From positions 92,380-156,379 of the forward strand of contig DAINQU010000006.1 of the NCBI GenBank assembly GCA_036742455.1: a DNA stretch of 64,000 nt. The letters are read 5' to 3'. Shown piece by piece: positions 1 to 5,978 of the stretch. This DNA comes from CAIKZZ01 sp036742455. GTDB lineage: Bacteria; Pseudomonadota; Gammaproteobacteria; Steroidobacterales; Steroidobacteraceae. A program made the translations under genes and the position numbers. The notes under the pieces were generated by a model. That model was given only the letters and a program-made list of their open reading frames with translations, searched no databases and was not told where the DNA came from. Within the stretch, counting starts at the first letter, position 1, and every line of letters begins with the position of its first letter.

Positions 1-157
1 ATCCCGTCAGAAAGTGAAAATCGCTGTCTTGGCGGTACGGGTACTCGGTGTCGGCATTGCGCTTACGGATCGGCGCCGCGGGCAAGATCGCGATGGCGTC
101 GCGACCCATCATCCGCATCAACTGCCGACGGCGGCGAACAAATTCAGTCGGCTTCAT
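1..157 (-). CDS. pepP: Xaa-Pro aminopeptidase PepP (N-terminal fragment, runs off window)
   Basis: The reverse strand from 157 down to the window edge reads an open frame of 52 codons starting ATG. It contains an RNADTEYPYRQDSDFHFLTG stretch at about residues 34-53, which matches the N-terminal domain of aminopeptidase P (E. coli PepP has SADSEYPYRQNSDFWYFTG in the same place). The start overlaps the end of ygfB by 14 nt, the ygfB-pepP order known from E. coli. The catalytic metal-binding domain lies outside the window. The enzyme removes N-terminal residues preceding proline. The gene is cut by the window edge rather than visibly broken. Confidence 0.9.
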   Translation of the reverse strand, partial: MKPTEFVRRRRQLMRMMGRDAIAILPAAPIRKRNADTEYPYRQDSDFHFLTG

Positions 158-725
158 CGGCGTCATCGACGGCACCCGCTTCCTCTTGCGATTCTCCGCG
201 TGGATCGACGAGCTCTTCGTGCACAAGTTGCGTGCTGGCCCGTAGATACTCCACCAACTCCGCGTAAGACGCCTCGCTGTCTTCTTCAGAATCCTCTTCA
301 CCGACCGCGGCGCGGGCGATCTCCGCAAAATCGGCCACCACTTCCCGTACCGTTTCCGGCCAGCCGGCCTCGGGAACGGGGACGGAGCCTAAGCCGGAGA
401 GAAAACCGGTGCACCAGTCCGCCAACGCCGCGGTGCGCGCGTCCAGCGACGTATCGTCCCCCGGCAAGAGCGGCGCAAAATCCATGTCCGGCGCGGACAT
501 CTGGGCGGCGGTTTCCCGGCACAAGGCGAGGAGGACCTCACGGGCATGCGCGGAACGCTCCGGCGTTTCCGTGTCGGAGAGGATATCGTCGATCCACTCC
601 TCCCGCCGGAAGGCCAGGCTCGCGGACAATGTGCCGCTCAACACCCCGTGGGCCTCGGCGGGCCCGAGGGCCGACCCGGCCGCCTCGAGGGCGGTCTCCA
701 GTTCTTCGTAAGTAACGGTCTGCAT
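144..725 (-). CDS. ygfB: YgfB/YecA (UPF0149) family protein
   Basis: This 193-residue acidic protein resembles E. coli YgfB (UPF0149). It has the helical features of the family, including LSGTLSASL near residue 30 and a CTGFLSGLG segment near residue 130. Its biochemical role is not settled in the family; a link to beta-lactamase expression has been described in Pseudomonas. The start chosen is the ATG at 725 (MQTVTYEELE). An upstream in-frame ATG at 752 would add nine residues that look non-homologous and would overlap the divergent promoter. The gene sits upstream of pepP, overlapping it by 14 nt, and is divergent from the zapB-like/zapA pair. No Shine-Dalgarno is visible before the ATG, and a TAGAAT box ends 7 nt before it. 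Confidence 0.88.
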   Translation of the reverse strand: MQTVTYEELETALEAAGSALGPAEAHGVLSGTLSASLAFRREEWIDDILSDTETPERSAHAREVLLALCRETAAQMSAPDMDFAPLLPGDDTSLDARTAALADWCTGFLSGLGSVPVPEAGWPETVREVVADFAEIARAAVGEEDSEEDSEASYAELVEYLRASTQLVHEELVDPRGESQEEAGAVDDADEAD

Positions 726-732
726 GGACGCG

Positions 733-738
733 ATTCTA
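733..738 (-). promoter_or_regulatory. candidate -10 box for ygfB
   Basis: On the minus strand TAGAAT (5 of 6 to consensus) ends 7 nt before the ygfB ATG at 725. No convincing -35 box lies 16-18 bp upstream. As with the divergent gene, a transcript from here would begin at or next to the start codon. Confidence 0.4.
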
Positions 739-743
739 GCGCG

Positions 744-772
744 TTGACCCACTCTGGGGCCGCGCCTATAGT
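744..772 (+). promoter_or_regulatory. sigma-70-type promoter for the ZapB-like gene and zapA
   Basis: TTGACC at 744-749 and TATAGT at 767-772 are separated by exactly 17 bp. The predicted start point, about 7 nt after the -10 box, falls on the A of the ATG at 779. No Shine-Dalgarno lies between, so the transcript is predicted to be leaderless. The boxes are seen directly; start-site use is inference. Confidence 0.65.
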
Positions 773-778
773 GCGCCC

Positions 779-1012
779 ATGACTGAAAAGACCCCTCAAG
801 CTGCGGCAGAAGCGGAGATCCGGTCGCTGGAGAAGCGATTGGTGGAACTCATTGCCACCCTCGACCGCCTCAAGGACGAAAATCGCTCGCTCAAGGCGCG
901 ACAGGAGTCTCTGGCCGCCGAGCGAGCCGCCTTGGTGCAAAAGAACGAGCAAGTTCGGGCCCGCGTCGAAGCGATGATTGGCCGATTGAAGTCGATGGAG
1001 CACGGACCATGA
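779..1012 (+). CDS. small ZapB-like coiled-coil protein (TIGR02449-type)
   Basis: This is a 77-residue protein made almost wholly of one predicted coiled coil from about residue 10 to 72, with heptad-spaced L, I and V and many K, E and R. The family is known in non-enteric gammaproteobacteria as a small protein encoded just upstream of zapA and resembling the cell-division factor ZapB. It would be expected to act at the FtsZ ring with ZapA, by inference from position and fold. Its TGA overlaps the zapA ATG (ATGA at 1009-1012), implying translational coupling. The start is the first ATG and has no Shine-Dalgarno; see the promoter at 744-772. Confidence 0.8.
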   Translation: MTEKTPQAAAEAEIRSLEKRLVELIATLDRLKDENRSLKARQESLAAERAALVQKNEQVRARVEAMIGRLKSMEHGP

Positions 1013-1326
1013 GCGACGCCCCGGTATCCCGTGTTTCCGTCCGAATCCTCGAGAAGGACTACCAGTTCACCTGTGCGCCCGACGAACGCTCGGCGCTACT
1101 GGACTCGGCGGAGTATCTCAACACCGAAATGCGCAAGATCCGCGACACCGGCAAGGTGATCGGCTTGGATCGCATTGCCGTGATGGCCGCCCTGAACATG
1201 GCCAACGAACTCTTGAAGGCGCGTGCCCGTGATGCCGCACTGGACACCGGCGTCGTGCAGAAGCTTCGGCACTTGCGTGACCAAGTGGACGCCGCCCTCG
1301 AACGCGGCCAGCAACTCGATCTTTGA
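1009..1326 (+). CDS. zapA: cell division protein ZapA
   Basis: The 105-residue protein has the ZapA layout: an N-terminal globular head (VSVRILEKDYQFTC at about residues 7-20, then a conserved AAEYLN-like DSAEYLNTEMRKIR segment) followed by a C-terminal helix. ZapA binds FtsZ and promotes bundling of its filaments at midcell. Length and motifs fit the family (E. coli ZapA is 109 residues). It is coupled by an ATGA overlap to the ZapB-like gene upstream and is followed by a hairpin and then 6S RNA, the order conserved in gammaproteobacteria. Confidence 0.93.
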   Translation: MSDAPVSRVSVRILEKDYQFTCAPDERSALLDSAEYLNTEMRKIRDTGKVIGLDRIAVMAALNMANELLKARARDAALDTGVVQKLRHLRDQVDAALERGQQLDL

Positions 1327-1336
1327 TCGAGTTTCT

Positions 1337-1364
1337 GACGAACGCGAGACGTTCGTCATTCTTT
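1337..1364 (+). terminator. weak intrinsic terminator after zapA
   Basis: GACGAACG (1337-1344) pairs perfectly with CGTTCGTC (1350-1357) across a 5-nt loop and is followed by ATTCTTT. The U-tract is interrupted, so termination may be partial, allowing read-through into 6S RNA. Confidence 0.45.
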
Positions 1365-1389
1365 ACTGCCGCCCAATGGGTTAGTCTTC

Positions 1390-1586
1390 GCCCCGGCGTC
1401 GCCTGCGGTGTTCGACATGGGTCAAGACCTCCCGGCCCTAATTGCGTTACCCCGGGGCAAGTGCTTGCACGGCCATTGAGCATGTCCGCCTCGTAGCGGA
1501 AAGCCTTAAGCCTGGCAGTACGCCCCACTTGTTGCTCCGGTCCGGGAGCAACGATTCGTGACGGCACAGGTGGACGACGCCACTCA
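1390..1586 (+). ncRNA. ssrS: 6S RNA
   Basis: 6S RNA mimics an open promoter and sequesters sigma-70 RNA polymerase in stationary phase. The region carries the recognisable 6S core: TTGAGCATGTCCGCC at about 1477-1491, then GCGGAAAGCCTTAAG at 1496-1510, closely resembling the E. coli GAGCATGCTCGG / GAGAAGCCTTAAA block. The outer closing stem is visible as GGCGTCG (1395-1401) with CGACGCC (1575-1581), plus CCTG with CAGG. A stable hairpin GTTGCTCC/GGGAGCAAC occupies 1531-1552. The closing stem spans about 187 nt, the usual length, and the site directly after zapA is the conserved location. The exact ends are estimates. Confidence 0.88.
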
Positions 1587-1607
1587 TTTGCTAGACCAGC
1601 GACCTTA

Positions 1608-1633
1608 CCGCTCACCGCCAGAGCGGTGAGCGG
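1608..1633 (+). promoter_or_regulatory. perfect 10-bp hairpin abutting the ribosome binding site of the EVE-domain gene
   Basis: CCGCTCACCG (1608-1617) pairs with CGGTGAGCGG (1624-1633) around a 6-nt loop. The 3' arm runs into the GGGAG Shine-Dalgarno (about 1632-1636) of the gene starting at 1643. No U-tract follows, so this is unlikely to be an intrinsic terminator. It may limit ribosome access or mark the end of the 6S precursor. Confidence 0.5.
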
Positions 1634-1642
1634 GAGATTGCG

Positions 1643-2110
1643 ATGAAGTACTGGTTGATGAAAAGCGAGCCCGATGTCTTCGGTATCTCAGACCTTGAGC
1701 GCGCACCGTCGCAGCGCTCGGCGTGGGATGGGGTTCGTAACTATCAAGTCCGCAACATGATGCGCGACGAGATGCGCATCGGCGATCTCGCATTTTTTTA
1801 TCACTCCAGTTGCGCAGAGCCTGGAATTTACGGGGTTATGCGCATCGCCAAGGAAGGGTATCCGGATCACACGGCGCTGGATCCGATGCACGATCACTTT
1901 GATCCCAAGAGCAAACCCGATCAACCGACGTGGTACATGGTGGATGTGGAGTTTGTAGAGCGCTTCAAGCGCCCCGTCACGCTCGATCAGTTGCGTGCGC
2001 ATGCGGATCGTTTGACGGACATGCTCGTACTCAAACGCGGCAATCGTCTATCGATCACGCCCATCGCAACCGCTGAGTGGAAGTACATCACTGCACTCGC
2101 GCGTTCGTGA
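1643..2110 (+). CDS. EVE domain-containing protein (thymocyte nuclear protein 1-like)
   Basis: This 155-residue single-domain protein begins MKYWLMKSEPDVF and contains the WDGVRNYQVRNMM segment (residues 29-41) typical of EVE domains. These are PUA-like folds that bind modified bases in nucleic acids and are related to eukaryotic THYN1. The cellular target of the stand-alone bacterial form is not established. The protein fills the whole EVE fold with no extra domain. The start is the ATG at 1643, preceded by GGGAG at suitable spacing. It lies directly after 6S RNA, where many gammaproteobacteria encode the 5-formyl-THF cyclo-ligase YgfA; no such gene is present here. Confidence 0.88.
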   Translation: MKYWLMKSEPDVFGISDLERAPSQRSAWDGVRNYQVRNMMRDEMRIGDLAFFYHSSCAEPGIYGVMRIAKEGYPDHTALDPMHDHFDPKSKPDQPTWYMVDVEFVERFKRPVTLDQLRAHADRLTDMLVLKRGNRLSITPIATAEWKYITALARS

Positions 2111-2154
2111 TCGATGTGATGGGCGACCCCATATCACAACGAAAAGTACGTTGC

Positions 2155-2182
2155 TTGTAATTTGACTTTTTGTGTATATACT
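2155..2182 (+). promoter_or_regulatory. promoter of the Lys/Ala microprotein gene
   Basis: TTGTAA at 2155-2160 and TATACT at 2177-2182 are 16 bp apart in an AT-rich stretch that stands out from the GC-rich surroundings. The predicted start is near 2189, giving a leader of about 27 nt. Confidence 0.55.
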
Positions 2183-2215
2183 CCAACCCCGGACTAACCT
2201 GATTGGAGAACTACT

Positions 2216-2281
2216 ATGGCGACTAAAAAGAAAGCTGCTAAGAAGAAGGCGACGAAGAAGAAGGCTGCCAAGAAGAAGTAA
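2216..2281 (+). CDS. 21-residue lysine/alanine-rich microprotein (H1-like)
   Basis: An ATG at 2216 opens a 21-codon frame ending TAA at 2281. After the Met it encodes two copies of ATKKKAAKKK: 12 lysines, 6 alanines and 2 threonines. GGAG at 2205-2208 lies 7 nt before the ATG, a promoter lies upstream (2155-2182) and a strong intrinsic terminator follows (2340-2369), so this is a complete monocistronic unit. The composition matches the C-terminal tails of bacterial histone H1-like proteins, so nucleic-acid or polyphosphate binding is plausible but inferred. Overlapping frames on either strand produce arginine- or phenylalanine-rich products that look like artefacts of the AAG-rich repeat. It is too short for most gene callers. 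Confidence 0.7.
   Translation: MATKKKAAKKKATKKKAAKKK
2219..2278 (+). repeat. two tandem 30-nt coding repeats
   Basis: Positions 2219-2248 and 2249-2278 are two 30-nt units, each encoding ATKKKAAKKK with only synonymous differences (ACT/ACG, AAA/AAG, GCT/GCC). The synonymous divergence suggests the repeat is old and selected at the protein level. Confidence 0.8.
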
Positions 2282-2339
2282 GCCTCTTGAAGTTGCCGAG
2301 GATGACGGTGAAACACCCAGTCCTCTGATGCTTCGACAA

Positions 2340-2369
2340 CTGTGCCCGCGTATGCGGGCACAGTTTTTT
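2340..2369 (+). terminator. strong intrinsic terminator after the microprotein gene
   Basis: CTGTGCCCGC (2340-2349) pairs perfectly with GCGGGCACAG (2354-2363) around a GTAT loop and is followed by six T residues at 2364-2369. It separates the microprotein unit from rpiA. Confidence 0.9.
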
Positions 2370-2439
2370 CTAGGCTCGGATAAATTCGTGCGCGACGAAT
2401 CGAGCCACTTTCACACTGAATGAATGCAGGGTTGTGCAG

Positions 2440-3099
2440 ATGAGTAGCGATCAACTGAAGCGCCGCGTAGCGGAAGCCGCCGTAGCCTATGTCCCCGAAG
2501 GATGCGTGCTCGGCGTTGGCACGGGTTCAACGGTCAATCATTTCATCGCCGTGTTAGCGGAGCGCCGCATTCCCCTCGCGGGCGCGGTCTCAAGTTCCGA
2601 AGCGAGCACACGGCTGCTCAAAGCGGCGGGCTATGACGTACTCGATCTCAACGCCACGGGCGATTTGGAGGTCTATGTCGACGGCGCGGATGAGTCGAAC
2701 CGCCAATTGCACCTCATCAAAGGCGGTGGCGCAGCACTCACGCGCGAGAAGATCGTCGCCGCGGCATCCAAGCGATTTGTCTGCATCGTAGACCAGTCGA
2801 AGGTCGTGGATGTCCTCGGTCGTTTTCCGTTGCCGGTGGAAGTCATCCCGATGGCACGCTCGTACGTCGCGCGTCAGTTGGTCAAACTCGGTGGCCAACC
2901 GGTGTACCGGGAGGGCGTGGTGACCGATAACGGCAACGTCATCTTGGATGTGCACAACTTGGCCATCACGGATCCGGTGGCGCTTGAGACGGAGATCAAC
3001 GGCATCGTCGGTGTCGTGGCCAACGGGCTGTTTGCGCGACGTCCTGCCGATGTCTTGCTAGTGGGCTCACCGAGTGGCGTTGAGACCGTGACGGCTTAA
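2440..3099 (+). CDS. rpiA: ribose-5-phosphate isomerase A
   Basis: RpiA interconverts ribose 5-phosphate and ribulose 5-phosphate in the non-oxidative pentose phosphate pathway. The 219-residue product equals the E. coli length and shows the GTGST phosphate-binding loop (residues 27-31), the VDGADE motif near residue 80 and KGGGAALTREK near residue 93, which supplies the catalytic Glu and Lys. The ATG at 2440 is preferred over the in-frame GTG at 2434 because the AGGG at 2428-2431 is 8 nt from the ATG but only 2 nt from the GTG. The 3' end overlaps the convergent acyltransferase gene by 4 nt. Confidence 0.96.
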   Translation: MSSDQLKRRVAEAAVAYVPEGCVLGVGTGSTVNHFIAVLAERRIPLAGAVSSSEASTRLLKAAGYDVLDLNATGDLEVYVDGADESNRQLHLIKGGGAALTREKIVAAASKRFVCIVDQSKVVDVLGRFPLPVEVIPMARSYVARQLVKLGGQPVYREGVVTDNGNVILDVHNLAITDPVALETEINGIVGVVANGLFARRPADVLLVGSPSGVETVTA

Positions 3100-4013
3100 C
3101 GACGGTCTGCCGATGACGTTCCCTGGTCAAGCCAACCGGCCAGGCGAACGTCCTTCTCGGCCCACACGTTGCCGAGCCATTCCTGGAATTTGCCGCGAAA
3201 TTCGCCATCGCCCACGTAGTCGCCTGCCGCCTGACGGACCGGTAACTTACGTCGCTGCACGTCGACGATGATCGTCGAGACACGACCGCAACAGACGTCC
3301 CAGAGGCTGCAGTCGCCGTCGGGATAAGCGATGGTCACGTCCAACATGTCGCTCAGTATGGGGCCGAGTGCTTCCATCACGAACGCGATGCCGCCGGCCT
3401 TTGGCCGTAACAGGTACCGGTACGGCGAGCGCGTTGCGGCCTTTTTCACCGGAGTGAAGCGCGTACCCTCCACAAAATTGATGACCGAGGTCGGATGATC
3501 GCGGAATTTCTCACACGCACGTTGCGTCGCCTTGAGATCCGTACCGCGCAACTCCGGTCGACGCGCGATCTGCTCCTTGGTGTAGCGTTTCATGAACGGC
3601 ATGTCCAACGCCCACCACGCCATGCCCAGTACCGGCACCCACTTCAGTGAGTCCTTGATAAAGAATTTTAGGAAGGGAATACGGCGACTGAAGACGGTTT
3701 GCAGCACCAAGATATCGACCCACGAACGGTGGTTCGCGATCACGAGATACCAGCCGTCGCGCTGAAGCCCCTCAAGGCCACTGACGCGCCAATCGATGCG
3801 TTGCGTCAGGCGGACTAAGACCGCATTGATAGCGACCCAGGCTTCCGCCAGTCGCATCAAGACAGCTCCGATCCAGCGCCGGAACGCCGCAATCGGTACC
3901 ACCACCTTGAACAACGAAATAATCACGATCGGCACGCCGACCACAAACGTGTTCGCGATGAAGAGCGTCATCAGCACGAGTCCGCGCAGCGGACCTTTAG
4001 GCAATTTGGGCAT
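3096..4013 (-). CDS. membrane-associated 1-acyl-glycerol-3-phosphate acyltransferase family protein (YihG-like)
   Basis: This 305-residue protein has an N-terminal hydrophobic segment (residues 10-45) followed by a PlsC-type acyltransferase domain. The catalytic HX4D motif is seen as NHRSWVD at residues 94-100, and the glycerophosphate-binding EGTRF at 182-186. Proteins of this subgroup (E. coli YihG and YcbC-like) acylate lysophospholipids at the inner membrane; the precise substrate cannot be read from the sequence. It is convergent with rpiA, overlapping it by 4 nt, with no terminator between them. The start is the ATG at 4013, with only a G-rich stretch as a ribosome binding site. Confidence 0.85.
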   Translation of the reverse strand: MPKLPKGPLRGLVLMTLFIANTFVVGVPIVIISLFKVVVPIAAFRRWIGAVLMRLAEAWVAINAVLVRLTQRIDWRVSGLEGLQRDGWYLVIANHRSWVDILVLQTVFSRRIPFLKFFIKDSLKWVPVLGMAWWALDMPFMKRYTKEQIARRPELRGTDLKATQRACEKFRDHPTSVINFVEGTRFTPVKKAATRSPYRYLLRPKAGGIAFVMEALGPILSDMLDVTIAYPDGDCSLWDVCCGRVSTIIVDVQRRKLPVRQAAGDYVGDGEFRGKFQEWLGNVWAEKDVRLAGWLDQGTSSADRR

Positions 4014-4053
4014 AGGCCCCCCGGAAGTTCAGGACTATTGTGCCCCGAAGCAC

Positions 4054-4087
4054 CTTAGAAAAGACAAGGCCCGCTTGCGCGGGCCTT
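4054..4087 (-). terminator. intrinsic terminator downstream of tRNA-Gln
   Basis: On the minus strand AAGGCCCGC pairs with GCGGGCCTT (4066-4087 on the plus strand, loop of 4 nt), followed by GTCTTTTCT. It lies 7 nt beyond the tRNA 3' end. Confidence 0.8.
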
Positions 4088-4094
4088 GACGTTT

Positions 4095-4168
4095 TGGCTG
4101 GGGAACTAGGATTCGAACCTAGATTGACGGAGTCAGAGTCCGCTGTCCTACCGTTAGACGATTCCCCA
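4095..4168 (-). tRNA. tRNA-Gln (anticodon CTG)
   Basis: The reverse strand folds as a standard 74-nt tRNA with CCA encoded. The acceptor TGGGGAA pairs with TTCCCCA and the T arm is CTAGGTTCGAATCCTAG. The anticodon loop CTCTGAC between GCGGA and TCCGT gives anticodon CTG, decoding CAG. A U1-A72 end pair and G73 match tRNA-Gln identity. It lies 90 nt after rpsI and is followed at once by a terminator, so it may be co-transcribed with rplM-rpsI. Confidence 0.96.
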
Positions 4169-4220
4169 ATATCCGGAATCGACTCACTACCGCGGCTCGA
4201 CCGGTCCAGCGGAGACCGGT

Positions 4221-4244
4221 CCGTCGGGTGATAGCACCCGACGG
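4221..4244 (-). other. stable hairpin between rpsI and tRNA-Gln
   Basis: CCGTCGGGTG (4221-4230) and CACCCGACGG (4235-4244) form a perfect 10-bp stem with a 4-nt loop just after the rpsI stop codon. No U-tract follows on either strand, so it is better explained as an mRNA 3'-end stabiliser or processing site than a terminator. Two copies of the self-complementary octamer GACCGGTC lie beside it between about 4198 and 4221. Confidence 0.5.
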
Positions 4245-4258
4245 AACCCGCGATCGGA

Positions 4259-4648
4259 TTAGCGCTTCGAGAACTGAGTTCCGCGACGCGCCTTACGACG
4301 ACCAACCTTCTTACGCTCGACCTCACGGGCGTCGCGCGTCACGAAGCCGGCAACACGCAGCGGCTTGCGCAGCGTCTCGTCGTACTGGAGCAGTGCACGG
4401 GTGATGCCGTGACGGATCGCGCCGGCTTGGCCGGTGATACCGCCACCGTCCACCGCGACCTTGACGTCGAAGTGGCTGGCCATCTGGACGAGTTCCAGCG
4501 GCTGGCGAACGATCATGCGACCGGTCTCACGGCCGAAGAACTCTTCGATCGTGCGGTCGTTGATGGTGATCTTGCCCGAGCCGGGCGAGAGGTGGACGCG
4601 GGCCGTCGAGGTCTTGCGGCGGCCGGTGCCGTAGTACGTGGTGGGCAT
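4259..4648 (-). CDS. rpsI: 30S ribosomal protein S9
   Basis: The 129-residue protein starts MPTTYYGTGRRKTSTARV and ends in the basic tail KARRGTQFSKR that reaches the P-site tRNA in the 30S subunit. Length and both ends match bacterial S9. It follows rplM by 26 nt on the same strand, the universal L13-S9 operon, and is probably transcribed from the promoter at 5153-5180. Confidence 0.98.
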   Translation of the reverse strand: MPTTYYGTGRRKTSTARVHLSPGSGKITINDRTIEEFFGRETGRMIVRQPLELVQMASHFDVKVAVDGGGITGQAGAIRHGITRALLQYDETLRKPLRVAGFVTRDAREVERKKVGRRKARRGTQFSKR

Positions 4649-4674
4649 GCTATTACCTTACAGAATCCGTGACT

Positions 4675-5106
4675 TCAGGCCAGTTCAACGGCCTGGGGCT
4701 GCTGTGCCGAATGGGGATGTTCGCCCCCCGCGTACACGTGCAGCTTCTTGAACATCTTGCGACCGAGCGGGCCCTTGGGGAGCATGCCCTTCACCGCAAT
4801 CTCGATCGCACGTTCCGGGTGCTCCTTCAGCATCTTGCCGAGCGCGATGCTCTTGATGCCGCCGATGGCGCCCGTGTGGTGGTAGTAAAACTTGTCGGTA
4901 AGCTTCGCACCCGTGACAGCGACCTTCTCGGCGTTCACAACAATAATGTTGTCGCCACAGTCGACGTGCGGGGTGTAAGACGCCTTATGCTTACCGCGCA
5001 GGCGCACGGCAAGGGCGGTAGCCAGACGACCGAGCGTCTTGCCAGACGCATCAACGACGAGCCAGTCGCGGCGCACCGTTTGGGAATTTTCAAATACCGT
5101 GTTCAT
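4675..5106 (-). CDS. rplM: 50S ribosomal protein L13
   Basis: The 143-residue protein is of standard L13 length (142 in E. coli). It has the DWLVVDASGKTLGRLAT start region, the HVDCGDNIIVVNAEKV strand and the GMLPKGPLGRKMFKKLHVYAG motif of the family. It binds 23S rRNA early in 50S assembly. It is first in the rplM-rpsI operon, with a leader of about 40 nt from the predicted promoter. Confidence 0.98.
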   Translation of the reverse strand: MNTVFENSQTVRRDWLVVDASGKTLGRLATALAVRLRGKHKASYTPHVDCGDNIIVVNAEKVAVTGAKLTDKFYYHHTGAIGGIKSIALGKMLKEHPERAIEIAVKGMLPKGPLGRKMFKKLHVYAGGEHPHSAQQPQAVELA

Positions 5107-5152
5107 GAAATACTCAGGGCTGTCGGGCCGTCAGGCCGGCGAAAGACCGCGA

Positions 5153-5180
5153 ATTGTACGGGGTTTTTTGTCTCTTGCAA
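5153..5180 (-). promoter_or_regulatory. promoter of rplM-rpsI
   Basis: On the minus strand TTGCAA (5175-5180) and TACAAT (5153-5158, 5 of 6 to consensus) are 16 bp apart. The predicted start near 5146 gives a leader of about 40 nt before the rplM ATG at 5106. Confidence 0.7.
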
Positions 5181-5236
5181 AGGGTGTCTACAACTCTCGA
5201 TTCTCTGTGCCTCAGAGACAGTAATAATGAGTGCCT

Positions 5237-5893
5237 ATGAGCGACCCCTTGCGCCAATTTTCGACCGCAGACCGCATTATTTCCTTTTTGGATCATGCGC
5301 TTAAGAATTCCACGGGACACCCGCCCACCGCCGGGCGAGAGACCCCGCGAGCGCAACAGACGGCGAGAGATGCGGATTTAACGACAGCCGAGGCCCGTCA
5401 TTCGGCCGGGCTGATGCGGGTCAATCACGCCGGCGAGATCGCCGCACAAGCGCTGTATCACGGCCAAGCGTTGGTCGCGCAGGACCCCAACGTGCGGGAT
5501 TTTTTGCTGTTAGCAGCACGCGAAGAAGGCGACCACCTGGCGTGGTGTGCGCAACGACTGCGGGCCCTCGGCTCACGTCCGAGCGTGCTCGGGCCTCTGT
5601 GGTACGGAGGCTCTGCGCTGATCGGTGCCGTCGCGGGTATCGCCGGCGATTCGATCAGCCTCGGTTTCATTGCCGAAACCGAACGACAAGTCGAAGGACA
5701 TATAGAGAGTCATCTCGCACAACTGCCCGCACAGGACGCCAGCAGTCGCGCAATACTGCTGCAAATGAAGAACGACGAAGCCGCACATCGCGAGCACGCA
5801 CTCGAGCGCGGTGGCTCGGAATTGCCGCGCTGGATTCGTAAATTGATGCGCGCGACGGCAAAAATCATGACGCGCAGCGCCTACTGGATCTAA
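5237..5893 (+). CDS. coq7: 2-nonaprenyl-3-methyl-6-methoxy-1,4-benzoquinol hydroxylase (Coq7)
   Basis: Coq7 is a di-iron carboxylate hydroxylase of ubiquinone biosynthesis, acting at the inner membrane on the penultimate quinone intermediate. The 218-residue product shows the ferritin-like iron ligands in order: NHAGE near residue 66, AREEGDH near 98, AETERQVEGH near 150 and KNDEAAH near 180. ATG 5237 is chosen over an in-frame GTG at 5231; neither has a clear Shine-Dalgarno. An AATAAT box at 5223-5228 lies just upstream. It is divergent from rplM and upstream of the CRP-type regulator. Confidence 0.94.
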   Translation: MSDPLRQFSTADRIISFLDHALKNSTGHPPTAGRETPRAQQTARDADLTTAEARHSAGLMRVNHAGEIAAQALYHGQALVAQDPNVRDFLLLAAREEGDHLAWCAQRLRALGSRPSVLGPLWYGGSALIGAVAGIAGDSISLGFIAETERQVEGHIESHLAQLPAQDASSRAILLQMKNDEAAHREHALERGGSELPRWIRKLMRATAKIMTRSAYWI

Positions 5894-5911
5894 CGAAGCA
5901 CGCTGCCGCGG

Positions 5912-5940
5912 TTGCCACTGTCTTGATTATGTTCTATATG
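5912..5940 (+). promoter_or_regulatory. candidate promoter of the CRP/Clp gene
   Basis: TTGCCA (5912-5917) and TATATG (5935-5940) are 17 bp apart in the 85-bp gap between coq7 and the regulator. Each box matches four of six consensus positions. Confidence 0.4.
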
Positions 5941-5978
5941 TTCAGCATTCAAATGCCGGGGATCGGGAGATCTTCATA

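Noticed and set aside
2172..2423. Frame-shifted arginine-rich reading of the lysine-repeat gene (83 codons)
   Set aside because: The run of Arg codons is just the AAG-rich repeat read out of frame; it lacks a Shine-Dalgarno and crosses the strong terminator.
2194..2454. Minus-strand phenylalanine/alanine-rich frame opposite the microprotein gene
   Set aside because: It is the complement of the Lys/Ala repeat and includes the terminator hairpin and the rpiA start; no support for translation.
4198..4222. Repeated self-complementary octamer GACCGGTC near tRNA-Gln, with a similar GGACCGG/CCGGTCC block at about 46210-46240
   Set aside because: These might be family repeats, but two occurrences with different surroundings in a GC-rich window are not enough to claim an element.
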